Both the position numbers and the translations under genes were made by a program. A stretch of 64,000 nucleotides of DNA. Source: CAJCIS01 sp965276755 (GTDB lineage Bacteria; Pseudomonadota; Alphaproteobacteria; Acetobacterales; Acetobacteraceae). Of this stretch, positions 29,601 through 37,417 are shown in pieces. Location: assembly GCA_965276755.1 (NCBI GenBank), contig OZ255625.1, positions 3,708,455 to 3,772,454 of the forward strand. Direction: 5' to 3'. The first letter of the stretch is position 1, and every line of letters starts with the position of its first letter. The notes beneath the pieces were generated by a model. That model was not told the origin of the DNA and made no database searches. It saw only the letters and a program-made list of their open reading frames with translations.

Positions 29601-30794
29601 GGGTTCGGCTCGGCGCAGGTGGCGGCACTGCACTCGGCCAGCCTGCTGGCGATGGGCACGGCGCAGATCGCCGCGCTTTCCACGGGCGCACTGGCCGGGG
29701 TGAGCACGGCAGAAATCCACGGGCTGAGTGCTGGCGCCGGGGGCCAGTTCGCCTCGCTGGGTTCGGGCCAGATCGCGGCGCTGAGCACAGCCCAGCTCGC
29801 CGCGGTCACGGTTGGCCAGGTTGCCGGGATGACCAGCGCGCAATTGCACGCGCTGACCACGGCCGAAATCGGCGCGCTGAGCACGGCGCAGATGGCCGCC
29901 CTTGGCACGGCGCAATTGGGCGCGCTGTCCAGCGCGCAGGTGGCGGCGCTGACCACGGCCGACGCGGCGGCGCTGAGCACGGCCCAAATGCCCGGCCTGA
30001 GTGCGGCCGGCCTAGTCGGGCTGGGCTCTGCGCTGCTGGCCTCGCTGAGCTCGGATGCGGCGGACGCACTGACCACGGCACAATTGCCTGCGCTGACGCT
30101 GACCGCGCTGGCGGGACTTGGGACGGCCGCGCTGGGCGGGTTCGGCACGGCGCAGATCGGCGCGCTGGGCACGGCACAGGTCGCCGGGCTGAGTGCGGCG
30201 CAGTTGGGCGCGATTTCGCCCGGGCAGGTGGCCGGGCTGACCATGGCGCAGATCCATGGGCTGACGACGGCGGAGATTTCCAGCCTGAGCACGGCGCAGG
30301 TGCATGCTTTGTCCGCGGGCCAGATCGGGGCGCTGACCAGTGCCCAGATCGCGGCTATGCCCACTGCCGACATCGCGAGCCTGAGCACGGCGCAGGTGGC
30401 GGGATTGTCCATGGCCGGGATGGCGGGCTTTGGCTCGGCCGCGATTTCGGCCCTCGCGACGGCCAGCCTGGAGGCGCTGGCGCCGGGGCAGTTCGCGGCC
30501 CTTGGCACGGCGGCGATTGCCGCGCTGACGACTGCGGAGGTGGCAGCCCTGCCGAATGCGAATTTGGTGGCGATGCTTGGCGGTCAGATACCGGCGCTTG
30601 GCACGGCGGATGTGGGCGCGCTGACGACGGCGCAAATACCGCTGCTGACCAGCACGGAGATTGCGGCGTTCACCACGGCGGAGATGAGCTGCATGAGTAC
30701 GGCGCAGTTGAGCGCGTTCACGTCGGGGCAGGTGCACGATTTTACGGCGATGCAGTTGAATGCGTTGACCGGGGCGCAGTTGTCGGCGCTATAG
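23661..30794 (+). CDS. Giant octapeptide-repeat protein (2377 residues)
   Basis: Almost the whole protein is a tandem array of about 295 octapeptides with consensus A-(Q/E)-(I/L/V)-A-A-L-(S/T)-(T/S), starting within 10 residues of the N-terminus. A higher-order unit of 411 residues (1233 nt) recurs: equivalent landmarks begin at 24327, 25560, 26793, 28026, 29250 and 30480. Each unit contains S/T-T-A-E/Q, which fits a helix N-capping box, so a solenoid of very short helices is plausible. No signal peptide, transmembrane segment or catalytic motif is seen. Similar repeats occur in large bacterial proteins often called adhesins. Function is unknown; surface exposure is an inference. Confidence 0.85.
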   Translation: MSLANLSPAQIAALSTAIIASLSTDDIASLTTAQAAALTSAQLAAFTTAEAAALTTAEAPALSNAALLGLGSADLAALGTDSLDALTTSQLAVLTTAALAGLGTAALAGLSTAQLAALTSAQIASLSFTQFGAITTAQFAALTAAQIHGLTTGEIAGLGTAHAHALSQTQIAALGSAQLAAMTTAEIAALSSTQSPSLSAAALTGLSSAQIAALGTAAFEALNELQVAALSTAALAGITTAEIAGLTNNQIPYLTTAQLAALSTAQIAALTTGQFITLTSSQIHALTTAQAAALSTDQLTALGTAQAAALGSAQLGALSTTQAGALSAAQIAALSAAAVAGLHSAQLGALGSAALLAMTTAQIAALSTAALPGISTTEIACLTANAGGQLAALSTAQIAALSTVQLDALTTAEIAALGSAQLHALSTGQVAALTVAQVAAMATAQLAALTGGQVASMTTAQIAAIGAGHVPGLSTAGLAGLGSAQLAALGSDAADALTTSQMPALSTAALAGLGTAALAGLSTAQIGALTSGQIAALSSAQLGAMTTGQLAGLTTAQIHSLTTAEITQLNTAQLAALSQAQIGAFGSAQLAAMTTAEIAAITSTQSQTLSTAALPGLGSAQVAAMGTAAFEALNEVQIASLSTAALAGITTAEIAGLFNNQIPYLTTAQIAALSTGQLAALTTGQFITLTSGQIHALTTAEAAALSSDQFTAIGSVQASALTSAQLGALTTAEAALLSTNQAAALAVSAVPGLGSAQLAAMHSASLLAMTTAQIAALSTAALAGLSAAEIAGLSTSTPGQFMALTSAQIAALSTAQAAALTTAEIHVLTSTQLHALTTGEIAALTTAQTAALSTTELSALGSAQVAAMTTAQLAALGAAQVPGLSNAGLAGLGSAQFAALSSDAADALTAAQIPALSTAALAGLGTAALAGLSTAQIGAFSTAQIAVLSSAQLGAIATGQLAGLTTAEIHALTTAEIAHLSTAQLAALSQTQIGAFSSGQLAAMTTTEIAALTSTQSQTLSTAALRGLSSAQLAAMGTAAFEALNELQTAALSPAALAAITTAEIAGLVNNQIPYLTTAQIASLSTTQIAALGTGQFITLTTAQIHALTTAETAALSTDQLTALGTAQAAALTSAQLGALTTAEAAVLSTAQMAALAAAAVSGLGSAQIGALHSASLLAMGSAEIAALSTAALAGLSTAELAGLTANTGGQFAALTTAQIAALSTTQLAALTTGQIVAMSSTQLHALSTSEVAALTTAQVAALSTAELGALGSAQVAAFTVGQVAALSTAQLPGLSAAGLAGMGSAQVAALSSDAADALTAVQLPALSTAALAGLGTAALAGLGTSQISALSTAQMASLSSLQLGAIGTAQVAGLTTVQIHALTTAELAHLSTAQLHAFSAAQTGALSSTQLAAMSTAEIAAMTSTQAQALSTAALPGLSSVQLAALGTAAFGALSQAQVAALSTGAIAAITTAEIAALTNQVPTLTTAQTAALSTAQLGALTTGEFVTLTSAQIHALTTAEAAALSTDQLSALTTAQAAALTSPQLGALSTGQAAVLSTAQIAALSAAAVPGFGSVQIGALASASLLAMSTAEIAALSTAGMPGLSTAEIAGLSANSQFPALTTVQIAALSTAQLHAVTAGEIAGMTTAQLHALSTGQIASLSTAQVAALSAAQLGALGSAQIGAMTTADAAALSTAQVEGLSTAGLAGLTSSLLGALSSGAADALTTAQLPALSTLALGGLGTAALGGLGTAQIAALTTAQVAALSTTQLGAITTGQLAGLTTAQVHALGTAEMAALSTAQLAHLSTAQIGALSSTQLAALTAAEVGALTSTQAPSLATAALPGLSSAQVAALGTAALLALSASQFAALSPAALAGVSVAEIAALTGQVPNLTTAQVAALSTAQLGALTTDQFVTLTSAQIHALTAVDAAALSTDQLNALTTAQAGGLTSAQLAALSTTEAGVISAAQAAGLAAASVAGFGSAQVAALHSASLLAMGTAQIAALSTGALAGVSTAEIHGLSAGAGGQFASLGSGQIAALSTAQLAAVTVGQVAGMTSAQLHALTTAEIGALSTAQMAALGTAQLGALSSAQVAALTTADAAALSTAQMPGLSAAGLVGLGSALLASLSSDAADALTTAQLPALTLTALAGLGTAALGGFGTAQIGALGTAQVAGLSAAQLGAISPGQVAGLTMAQIHGLTTAEISSLSTAQVHALSAGQIGALTSAQIAAMPTADIASLSTAQVAGLSMAGMAGFGSAAISALATASLEALAPGQFAALGTAAIAALTTAEVAALPNANLVAMLGGQIPALGTADVGALTTAQIPLLTSTEIAAFTTAEMSCMSTAQLSAFTSGQVHDFTAMQLNALTGAQLSAL

Positions 30795-30798
30795 AAAA

Positions 30799-30906
30799 AA
30801 GACCTGGGGGGAATGTGCCATTCCCCCCAGACCCCCCGTCATTATTTAGAGCGTGACCTAAATAATGACGGGGGGTTTGGGGGGGATGGCACATCTCCCC
30901 CAGCCT
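30799..30906. repeat. R2 palindrome, paired inverted copies
   Basis: CTGGGGGGAATGTGCCATTC with CCCCCAGACCCCCCGTCATT on the left, and its near reverse complement on the right, ending in CACATCTCCCCCAGCC. It lies between the convergent ends of the giant gene and the adhesin gene. Confidence 0.9.
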
Positions 30907-30911
30907 TCATT

Positions 30912-33335
30912 TCAAACGTGGCTTCGCCAATCACCAACATGCTGGAACATGGCCGCAACGCCGATTGGTTCCGGGTGCAGGCCAGCATGCACTTGCGACT
31001 CGGGCGCGGCCCCGCTGTAGAGGATGTCCGTGCCGCCGGCGCCATCCGGCTTGAGCGTGAAATCGGCCGCCACGTAATCACCCGCGAATGTCAGCGCATC
31101 GACGGCCATCGTGCCGTCGTAGAGCGTCAGCGTTCCGGCCAGAAAGGTAAGCGTTGTTGCGGCAATGCCCTTGAGGTCGATCGTGTCGCCCGCGCCGAAA
31201 CCTGAAATTGTGCCGGTCATGGCTGCGGGTTTGGCGAGGTAGAGTGTCTCGTTCGTACCTGCGTTGAAAACGACCGAGGCCACGGAAACCGCGCCTCCTG
31301 TCTGCAGTGTGGCGGCGTTGGCGATGTGGAGCGCGCCCGTGCCGCTGACCGGCACTCCGATTGTCAGCGTGCCCGCGCGCGCGATGATCGTGCCGTCATC
31401 GATGACGCCGTAGGCACCGTTGATGGCGCCTGAGCCGCTGACGTTGGCACCCGCTTCGACCGTGATGTGGCCCGCTTGCAGGCCGGATGCATTACCGCCG
31501 ATGGCGACGCTGCCGGTTTGTGAACCTGCCAGCACGCCGCCTGTCAGTGCGACAGATTCCAGCAGGAGGGTGCCGCCGCTTGCCGCGCCCAACGTGCCGC
31601 CGGCGAGGATTTTGGCCTGTCCAGCATCAATGAGCGAGCCGCTGACGATGAGTTTGCCGCTGTCGGAAAGGATCATGCCTGCGCCGAGCGCGTTGCTTTG
31701 CGCCAGCGTCCAGTTTGCGCCGGCTGCTTCGGCGAGCGTGGTAAACCCAATGAATTCGCTGTCGATGCCACTGAGCGTACCGGCAGTGGTTCCGGCGAGT
31801 TCGAAGGCGTTCGATGTGCCGCCATTGGCATGAACCACGCCGTTGAACACCGCACCCGGATCCAGAATAATCGTCGCGCCGCCATAGGCGTTCAAGGCGT
31901 ATGCTTGCCGGCCACCTGAAACGCCGCCGCTGATCGTTCCCGCGTTCGTCAGCGTGCCTTGCGATATAGCCACGCCGATACCGGCGGCGTAGGCGCCGGT
32001 AAGGGAGCTGCCACCTTCGATCGTTCCGGTATTTACGGTTTGGCCCGATAATTCGGAAAGCCCGAAAGTCGCATGTGGATATGAACCGTTCGCGGCACCG
32101 CCGGAGATGGTTCCGGCATTTGTGATATACGCCCGTGTCGCGCCAACGCCGCCACCGCCCACGCCGCCGACGATCATCGATTCATTGGTCAGCGTGCCGC
32201 CCAAATCCACGCCGACGCCCCCTTGGCCGGGCTGGCCGCCGGCAAAGCCGTAGCCGCCAACGACGAGGCCCTTGTTGTCCATGGTCGCAGTGGCACTAAC
32301 CGCAACGCCGGCGCCTCCTGGGCCATAATTGTAATTCTCCGCGCGACCATCCTGGCCGCCGATGATGGTCCCTGTGTTGGTGAGTCCTGTGTCCTTGCCC
32401 AGGTTAACGCCTACAGGGCCGGGCGCCCCTTCACCGTAACCGCTGACGCCGCCGAAGATGACACCCGCGTTTGCCAATGTTGCCGCGGATTGTAGATCGA
32501 CGCCGACGCCGACGCCCGTGCTGTAGATGGCCCCGGTGTTGATGATCGAGGCGGACTGCGATGCGGCCAGCCCGATGTTGCCGCCGATCTTGCCCGCATT
32601 GACCAGGTGGTCTGCTGCGGACACGTTCGCACCATTTCCGCCCAGTCCCCTGGGTGCGAAATACGGACCGATATAGCCGCCGCGTCCGCCGGCGCCGCCA
32701 AGTATTTCGCCGTTATTCGTGGCGGACGCGCCAGAAGCCGCCAGGTCAAGCCCAACCCCGGCGTTGCCGCCCGTGCCCTGGTATTTGCTACTGCCGCCAG
32801 CCCCGCCAACGATCGTGCCGCCATTGGTCAGCATGCCTGACGCGGCGACATCCACGCCCGCCCCGCCTGTGCCGCCGTTGTTGAAATAGCCGCCGCTGCC
32901 GTGGCCACCCAGGATGGTGCCGGTGTTGGAAAGTGCGAAGCCCGCGCCGTTCAGATCTATGCCGATGCCGCCGGCCAAGGTGGGCTTTGCCGCATACCCC
33001 GCGACATAGGCGCCGGCACCGCCGCTGATCAGACCGCCATTGGCGATCGTGGCGTTCAGGCCGACTACGTTTACACCAATACCACCGTCCCGATACGTGG
33101 CGCCGCCCGGGGTTCCGCCGGCACCTCCGCTGATCGTGCCCATGTTGGTGATGCTTGCCCCGGAGAGGTGCGGGCGCACTTCCACGCCAATGTCACCGTA
33201 TGTGCCGGCCACGCCTTGTTCGGGCAGCGGCAGGATCAGTCCTGTCGATGTGACCGTCAGTGTTGCGGCGATGCCGTTGGTGCCAAGCGACACGGTCTGG
33301 TTGATCGTGCCGGTAATGGTGGTTGTGTGCTTCAT
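30912..33335 (-). CDS. Beta-helix adhesin-like surface protein
   Basis: An 807-residue Gly/Asn/Thr-rich protein built of irregular strand-loop repeats (TNAGTISGG, ITNMGTISGGAGG, LTNTGTIIGG), as in autotransporter passengers and parallel beta-helices. The C-terminal region (GAGDTIDLKGIAATTLTFLAG, then YDGTMAVDALTFAGDY and GGTDILY) resembles the ends of alphaproteobacterial strand-repeat adhesins. No signal peptide and no autotransporter barrel are visible, so a C-terminal type I secretion signal is likely. ATG at 33335 is chosen over 33350. Confidence 0.75.
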   Translation of the reverse strand: MKHTTTITGTINQTVSLGTNGIAATLTVTSTGLILPLPEQGVAGTYGDIGVEVRPHLSGASITNMGTISGGAGGTPGGATYRDGGIGVNVVGLNATIANGGLISGGAGAYVAGYAAKPTLAGGIGIDLNGAGFALSNTGTILGGHGSGGYFNNGGTGGAGVDVAASGMLTNGGTIVGGAGGSSKYQGTGGNAGVGLDLAASGASATNNGEILGGAGGRGGYIGPYFAPRGLGGNGANVSAADHLVNAGKIGGNIGLAASQSASIINTGAIYSTGVGVGVDLQSAATLANAGVIFGGVSGYGEGAPGPVGVNLGKDTGLTNTGTIIGGQDGRAENYNYGPGGAGVAVSATATMDNKGLVVGGYGFAGGQPGQGGVGVDLGGTLTNESMIVGGVGGGGVGATRAYITNAGTISGGAANGSYPHATFGLSELSGQTVNTGTIEGGSSLTGAYAAGIGVAISQGTLTNAGTISGGVSGGRQAYALNAYGGATIILDPGAVFNGVVHANGGTSNAFELAGTTAGTLSGIDSEFIGFTTLAEAAGANWTLAQSNALGAGMILSDSGKLIVSGSLIDAGQAKILAGGTLGAASGGTLLLESVALTGGVLAGSQTGSVAIGGNASGLQAGHITVEAGANVSGSGAINGAYGVIDDGTIIARAGTLTIGVPVSGTGALHIANAATLQTGGAVSVASVVFNAGTNETLYLAKPAAMTGTISGFGAGDTIDLKGIAATTLTFLAGTLTLYDGTMAVDALTFAGDYVAADFTLKPDGAGGTDILYSGAAPESQVHAGLHPEPIGVAAMFQHVGDWRSHV

Positions 33336-33387
33336 GTCTGCCCCCCGCACCAGACTAACGCCCGGTCAAGTGCGCGCAATGCCAAAA

Positions 33388-33431
33388 GATGACGGGGGGT
33401 TTGGGGGGGATGGCACATCTCCCCCAATCTT
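33388..33431. repeat. R2 palindrome, single arm (between tyrA and adhesin)
   Basis: GACGGGGGGTTTGGGGGGGA followed by TGGCACATCTCCCCCAATCT. It lies just past the tyrA stop on the minus strand and before the adhesin start. Confidence 0.85.
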
Positions 33432-33434
33432 GCC

Positions 33435-34325
33435 CTACGCCTGCTTCATCTCAATCAGCGAACGCCTAATCTTGCGCCCGCGCCCGATGCGGTCCTCTAT
33501 ATAAGCCGCATCCCCCCAGCGCACCGCACGCGCCATGGCCTGCGCATCTTCCGTGAAGCGCGCGAGCATCTCCAGCAGCGCCTCGCGATTATTCAGAAAC
33601 ACGTCCCGCCACATCGTAGGGTCGGACGCGGCGATGCGCGTGAAATCGCGAAAGCCGGTGGCGGCGAATTGCAGCACCTGCTGGCGCGTTTCGTCCGCCA
33701 GATCGTCCGCGGTGCCGCAGATGGTGAAGGCGATCAGATGCGGCAGGTGGCTGACGATGGCCAGCACGCGGTCATGGTGCGCGGGCTCCATCGTGCTGAC
33801 CATCGAGCCCAGGCGCTGCCAGAAGGTTTCCAGGCGGGCGATTGCGTTGGCATCCGTGCCGGGCGGTGGGGTGAGCAGGCACCAGCGCCCATCGAACAGC
33901 GTGGCAAAACCGGCGTCGGGGCCTGAATGTTCGGTGCCGGCGAGTGGATGGGCGGGCACGAAATGCACGCCGGCGGGCACCAGCGGCCCGATGTCCCGCA
34001 ACACCGATTGCTTGGTCGAACCGACATCCGACAGCACCGCACCTGGTGCAAGATGCGGTGCGATGCGTTCGGCCAATTCGGCGTAGGCGCCGACGGGTGT
34101 GCAGAGAATGACGCAATCGGCGCCCTGCACCGCATCCGCCGCATCTTGCGTCACGCGATCGGCAATGGCGAGTTCAACGACGCGTGCGTACGCATCCGGC
34201 GCGTTTTCACAGGCGATGATTTCGCCTGCAATGCCGGGCCGCGCGCGCAAGGCGCGGGCAATCGAGCCGCCGATCAGGCCGAAGCCGATGATGGCCACGC
34301 GCGCAAACAGCGGCGCTTCATCCAT
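33435..34325 (-). CDS. tyrA: Prephenate/arogenate (cyclohexadienyl) dehydrogenase
   Basis: NAD(P)-dependent oxidative decarboxylation leading to tyrosine. The 296-residue protein begins with a Rossmann fold (VAIIGFGLIGGSIARAL) and contains the family stretches SDVGSTKQSVL, PAHPLAGTEHSGP and HDRVLAIVSHLPHL. Substrate preference cannot be told by eye. It overlaps the end of hisC by 8 nt, an arrangement frequent in alphaproteobacteria where HisC also acts on aromatic acids. Confidence 0.93.
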   Translation of the reverse strand: MDEAPLFARVAIIGFGLIGGSIARALRARPGIAGEIIACENAPDAYARVVELAIADRVTQDAADAVQGADCVILCTPVGAYAELAERIAPHLAPGAVLSDVGSTKQSVLRDIGPLVPAGVHFVPAHPLAGTEHSGPDAGFATLFDGRWCLLTPPPGTDANAIARLETFWQRLGSMVSTMEPAHHDRVLAIVSHLPHLIAFTICGTADDLADETRQQVLQFAATGFRDFTRIAASDPTMWRDVFLNNREALLEMLARFTEDAQAMARAVRWGDAAYIEDRIGRGRKIRRSLIEMKQA

Positions 34326-35409
34326 CGGCGCGCGCCAAAAAATCGGTTAGCGAGTCTAATAGCAGCGTGTTTTCTTCCGTCCTGCCGATGGTGATGCGTA
34401 GGCAATGCGGCAAACCATAGCCGCCGACGCGCCGCACGATCAGGCCGTGCGCGCGCAGATGCGCGTCCGCCATCTCCGCGCGCGCGGGTGTCGTAAAATC
34501 GGCGAGCACGAAATTGGCCTCGCTCGGGATGATGCGCAGGCCGGCCTGGGTGAGCACGCCGGCGACGCGCGCGCGCTCGGCGGTGTTGTGGGCGCGGCTG
34601 TGTTCGACCCAACCGTCCGCTGCAAGTGCGGCAATGCCGGCCTCGTGGGCAGCGAGCGAAACGTTGAACGGACTGCGCGCGCGGGCCAGCAGATCGACGA
34701 CGGATGCAGGCGCATACGCCCAGCCGAGGCGCAAGCCACCCATGCCGAACATCTTTGAAAACGTGCGCGTCATCACCGTGTTGTCGGCGGCATCGACCAG
34801 CGAGGTGCCGGGGTCGTAATCTGGGCGGTCCACGTATTCGGCGTAGGCGGCGTCCAGCACCAGCAGCACGTGATCGGGCAGGCCTTCGCGCAAGCGATCG
34901 ACTTCGGCCGTGGGGATGAAGGTGCCGGTGGGATTGTTGGGGTTGGCCAGGAAGACCATGCGCGTGGCCGGGGTGACCGCGGCCAGGATGGCGTTCACGT
35001 CCGCGGTCAGGTCACGCTCGGGGGCGGCGACGATGCGGCAACCGGCCAGGCGCCCGGCGATGGCGTAGATGGAAAAACCGTGCGTGGTCATGATGAGTTC
35101 CGTGCCCGCGCCGCCATAGATGTGGCAGAGCAGGTAGATCAGGTCGTCCGAGCCGGCGCCGCAGACGATTCGCGCCGGGTCCAGGCCGAAACGCTCGCCG
35201 ATCTTGTGGCGGAGGCGCGTGGCGCCGCCATCGGGGTAGCGGTGCGCGTCCGGGGCGATGCGGGCCAGCGCTTCGGCGACGCCCGGCGGGGGGCCGAAGG
35301 CGCCCTCGTTGGAGGAGAGTTTGATCACCCGCGCCTGGCCTGGGAGCGCGGACACGCCGGGGGTGTAGGGGTGGATGTCGAGGATTTCTGGGCGGGGGAG
35401 CAGGGGCAT
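34318..35409 (-). CDS. hisC: Histidinol-phosphate aminotransferase (probably also aromatic)
   Basis: PLP-dependent class II aminotransferase of 363 residues. The PLP Lys is in TRTFSKMFGMGGLRLGWAY, and KLSSNEGAFGPPP and FLANPNNPTGTF are the usual substrate and cofactor loops. The start ATG at 35409 (MPLLPRPEILDIHPY) is preferred over the ORF extension that runs into the R2 element. The coupling with tyrA suggests that it also handles prephenate or arogenate, which is inference. Confidence 0.93.
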   Translation of the reverse strand: MPLLPRPEILDIHPYTPGVSALPGQARVIKLSSNEGAFGPPPGVAEALARIAPDAHRYPDGGATRLRHKIGERFGLDPARIVCGAGSDDLIYLLCHIYGGAGTELIMTTHGFSIYAIAGRLAGCRIVAAPERDLTADVNAILAAVTPATRMVFLANPNNPTGTFIPTAEVDRLREGLPDHVLLVLDAAYAEYVDRPDYDPGTSLVDAADNTVMTRTFSKMFGMGGLRLGWAYAPASVVDLLARARSPFNVSLAAHEAGIAALAADGWVEHSRAHNTAERARVAGVLTQAGLRIIPSEANFVLADFTTPARAEMADAHLRAHGLIVRRVGGYGLPHCLRITIGRTEENTLLLDSLTDFLARADG

Positions 35410-35442
35410 GGCGGGGCTTAACGCCAAACAGCCAAGGCAGGA

Positions 35443-35482
35443 AGAGTTGGGGGAATGTGCCATTCCCCCAAACCCTCGTCAT
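35443..35482. repeat. R2 palindrome (hisC-metX divergent gap)
   Basis: GTTGGGGGAATGTGCCATTC followed by CCCCAAACCCTCGTC. It fills the short region between two divergent starts, so it must lie near or within their promoters. Confidence 0.8.
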
Positions 35483-35499
35483 TCTTTAGAACAGGACCT

Positions 35500-36603
35500 A
35501 TGCACAACGCCGCGCGCTTTCACGACGGGCTGACCCTGGAGTGCGGCCAGACCCTGGCGCCGCTCGACATCGCCTACCAGACCTACGGCACGCTGAACGC
35601 GTCCCGCAGCAACGCCGTGCTCGTCTGCCACGCGCTGACCGGCGACCAGTATGTGGCCGAAACGCATCCCATCACCGGCAAGCCGGGCTGGTGGGACACG
35701 CTCGTCGGCCCAGGGCGGCCGATCGATACCGGGCGCTTCTTCGTCATCTGCAGCAACGTGCTGGGCGGCTGCATGGGGTCAACCGGCCCGGACACTGCGC
35801 GGGCGGGCGGCACGGATTGGGGGCCGGATTTTCCGCCGGTGACGATTGCCGACATGGTGCGCGCGCAGGCGTTGCTGGTCAGCCGGCTCGGCATTGAGCG
35901 GCTGTTCTGCGTGATCGGCGGCTCCATGGGCGGCATGCAGGTGCTGCAATGGGCGGCAAGCTTCCCGCAGCGCGTCTTTGCCGCCGTGCCGATTGCGACG
36001 GCAGCGCATCACTCCGCGCAAAACATCGCGTTCAACGAGGTCGGGCGGCAGGCGATTGCCGCGGACCCTGCCTTTGCCGGCGGCCATTACGGGCAGGTGG
36101 TGCCGGCGCGTGGGCTGGCGGTGGCGCGCATGATGGCGCACATCACGTATCTGTCCGAGGCGGCACTGACGCGTAAATTCGGCCGCAAGCAACGGCGCGA
36201 TGGCGAGGGTGCGACGCTGTTCGATGACGTATTTGAGGTGGAGAGTTATTTGCGCCACCAGGGCAGCAGTTTCGTGCGCCGCTTTGACGCCAATTCGTAT
36301 TTGACGATCACGCGCGCGATGGACTGGTTCGATCTTTCGGCCGATCATGGCGGGGATTTGGCGGCGGCTTTTGCCGGGTGTCGCACGCGGTTTTTGCTGG
36401 TGTCGTTTTCGTCGGACTGGCTTTTTCCGACCGCGCAGAGCCGGGCGGTGGCGCGGGCGTTGAACCGGGCGGCGGCGAATGTGAGTTTTGTGGAGATTGC
36501 GACGGATCGCGGGCATGATGCGTTTTTGCTGGATGAGCCGGATTTTCATCGCACGCTGGCGGGGTTTTTGGCGGGGTGTGCGGAGCATGCGGGGGTAGTG
36601 TAG
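35500..36603 (+). CDS. metX: Homoserine O-acetyltransferase
   Basis: Activates homoserine for methionine synthesis. Alpha/beta-hydrolase fold of 367 residues with the nucleophile elbow GGSMGGMQVL near residue 145, NVLGGCMGSTGP, and the catalytic Asp and His near the C-terminus (FSSDWLFPT and DRGHDAFLL). The family Arg/Tyr positions look conserved. ATG at 35500 gives the usual N-terminus. metW follows across an R1 palindrome, the common metX-metW operon. No SAM-II riboswitch was recognised upstream. Confidence 0.94.
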   Translation: MHNAARFHDGLTLECGQTLAPLDIAYQTYGTLNASRSNAVLVCHALTGDQYVAETHPITGKPGWWDTLVGPGRPIDTGRFFVICSNVLGGCMGSTGPDTARAGGTDWGPDFPPVTIADMVRAQALLVSRLGIERLFCVIGGSMGGMQVLQWAASFPQRVFAAVPIATAAHHSAQNIAFNEVGRQAIAADPAFAGGHYGQVVPARGLAVARMMAHITYLSEAALTRKFGRKQRRDGEGATLFDDVFEVESYLRHQGSSFVRRFDANSYLTITRAMDWFDLSADHGGDLAAAFAGCRTRFLLVSFSSDWLFPTAQSRAVARALNRAAANVSFVEIATDRGHDAFLLDEPDFHRTLAGFLAGCAEHAGVV

Positions 36604-36728
36604 GAAGGTCTTCTTTTTTGAAAAAAAGAAGCAAAAAACTTTTGCTATTTGGCCGGTTGTTCGTTGCAACACCTCGCCTAACTGACAAAAGTTTTTTGGT
36701 TCTTTTTTTCAAAAAAGAACTGCTTGGA
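36604..36728. repeat. R1 palindrome, full two-armed copy (metX-metW gap)
   Basis: Begins at the metX stop and ends 10 nt before metW. Arms CTTTTTTGAAAAAAAG and ACAAAAGTTTTTTGGTTC match the other full copies. The spacer is unrelated. Confidence 0.85.
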
Positions 36729-36737
36729 CCTCTCTTC

Positions 36738-37337
36738 ATGCGCGTAGATTTGGCGCTAATCGCCGACATGATCGACCCCGGCACGCGCGTGCTGGACATC
36801 GGCAGCGGCGACGGCTCGTTGATCGAGCACCTTTTCCGCACGCGCGGCTGCGATGCGCGCGGCATCGAGATCGACATGGCCGAAGTGACGCGCGCGGTGG
36901 CGCACGGGTTGCCGGTGATGCATGGCGATGCGGACAACGATCTGGCGCAGTATCCGGATGGCGCGTTCGATTACGTGGTGCTGTCGCGCACGTTGCAGGC
37001 GGTGGAGCGGCCGCGGGAGGTGTTGCGCCAGATGCTGCGCATCGGCACGCGCGCGCTGGTGAGCTTTCCCAATTTCGGGCATTGGCAGGTGCGATGGCGC
37101 CTGGTGCAGACGGGGCGCATGCCGATGACGCGCGCCTGGGGTCGGGCGTGGTATGAGACGCCGAATATCCATCCTTGCACGGTGCTGGATTTTACGGCGT
37201 TGTGTGCGGAGGAGGGGTATCGGGTGGATCGGTGGTTGGCGATCGATGAGGCGGGGCGGAGTTCGCCTTGGCGGCGGTCTTTGTGGCTCGCGAATATATT
37301 TGGCGAGCAGGCTTTGTTCTTGTTGCGAAAGAGCTGA
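36738..37337 (+). CDS. metW: MetW-type methyltransferase-like protein
   Basis: Partner of MetX in methionine synthesis in alphaproteobacteria. The 199 residues have a SAM-binding fold (VLDIGSGDGSLIEHL) and the family stretches DGAFDYVVLSRTLQAVERP, FPNFGHWQVRW and YETPNIHPCTVLDF. The gene starts at the ATG directly after R1. The reaction is not fully known; co-occurrence with metX is the main evidence of role. Confidence 0.92.
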   Translation: MRVDLALIADMIDPGTRVLDIGSGDGSLIEHLFRTRGCDARGIEIDMAEVTRAVAHGLPVMHGDADNDLAQYPDGAFDYVVLSRTLQAVERPREVLRQMLRIGTRALVSFPNFGHWQVRWRLVQTGRMPMTRAWGRAWYETPNIHPCTVLDFTALCAEEGYRVDRWLAIDEAGRSSPWRRSLWLANIFGEQALFLLRKS

Positions 37338-37417
37338 TCTTGGTACATCGCTCAAAATCTGTCTTTAACGCGTAGAACGTTGAGTTTAAAATTATGCAAA
37401 GAACAACGGCAGTCGCT

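Noticed and set aside
23687..30737. Many long minus-strand ORFs opposite the giant gene (up to 630 residues)
   Set aside because: They follow the 24-nt repeat of the plus strand and its codon bias. Their products are low-complexity mirrors of it, with no start signals or domains.
23661..30794. Short regular DNA repeats as a CRISPR array
   Set aside because: The period is 24 nt and coding, with no spacers of independent sequence and no cas genes.
35410..35499. SAM-II riboswitch before metX
   Set aside because: The 90-nt gap is almost filled by the R2 element and no riboswitch-like sequence was recognised.
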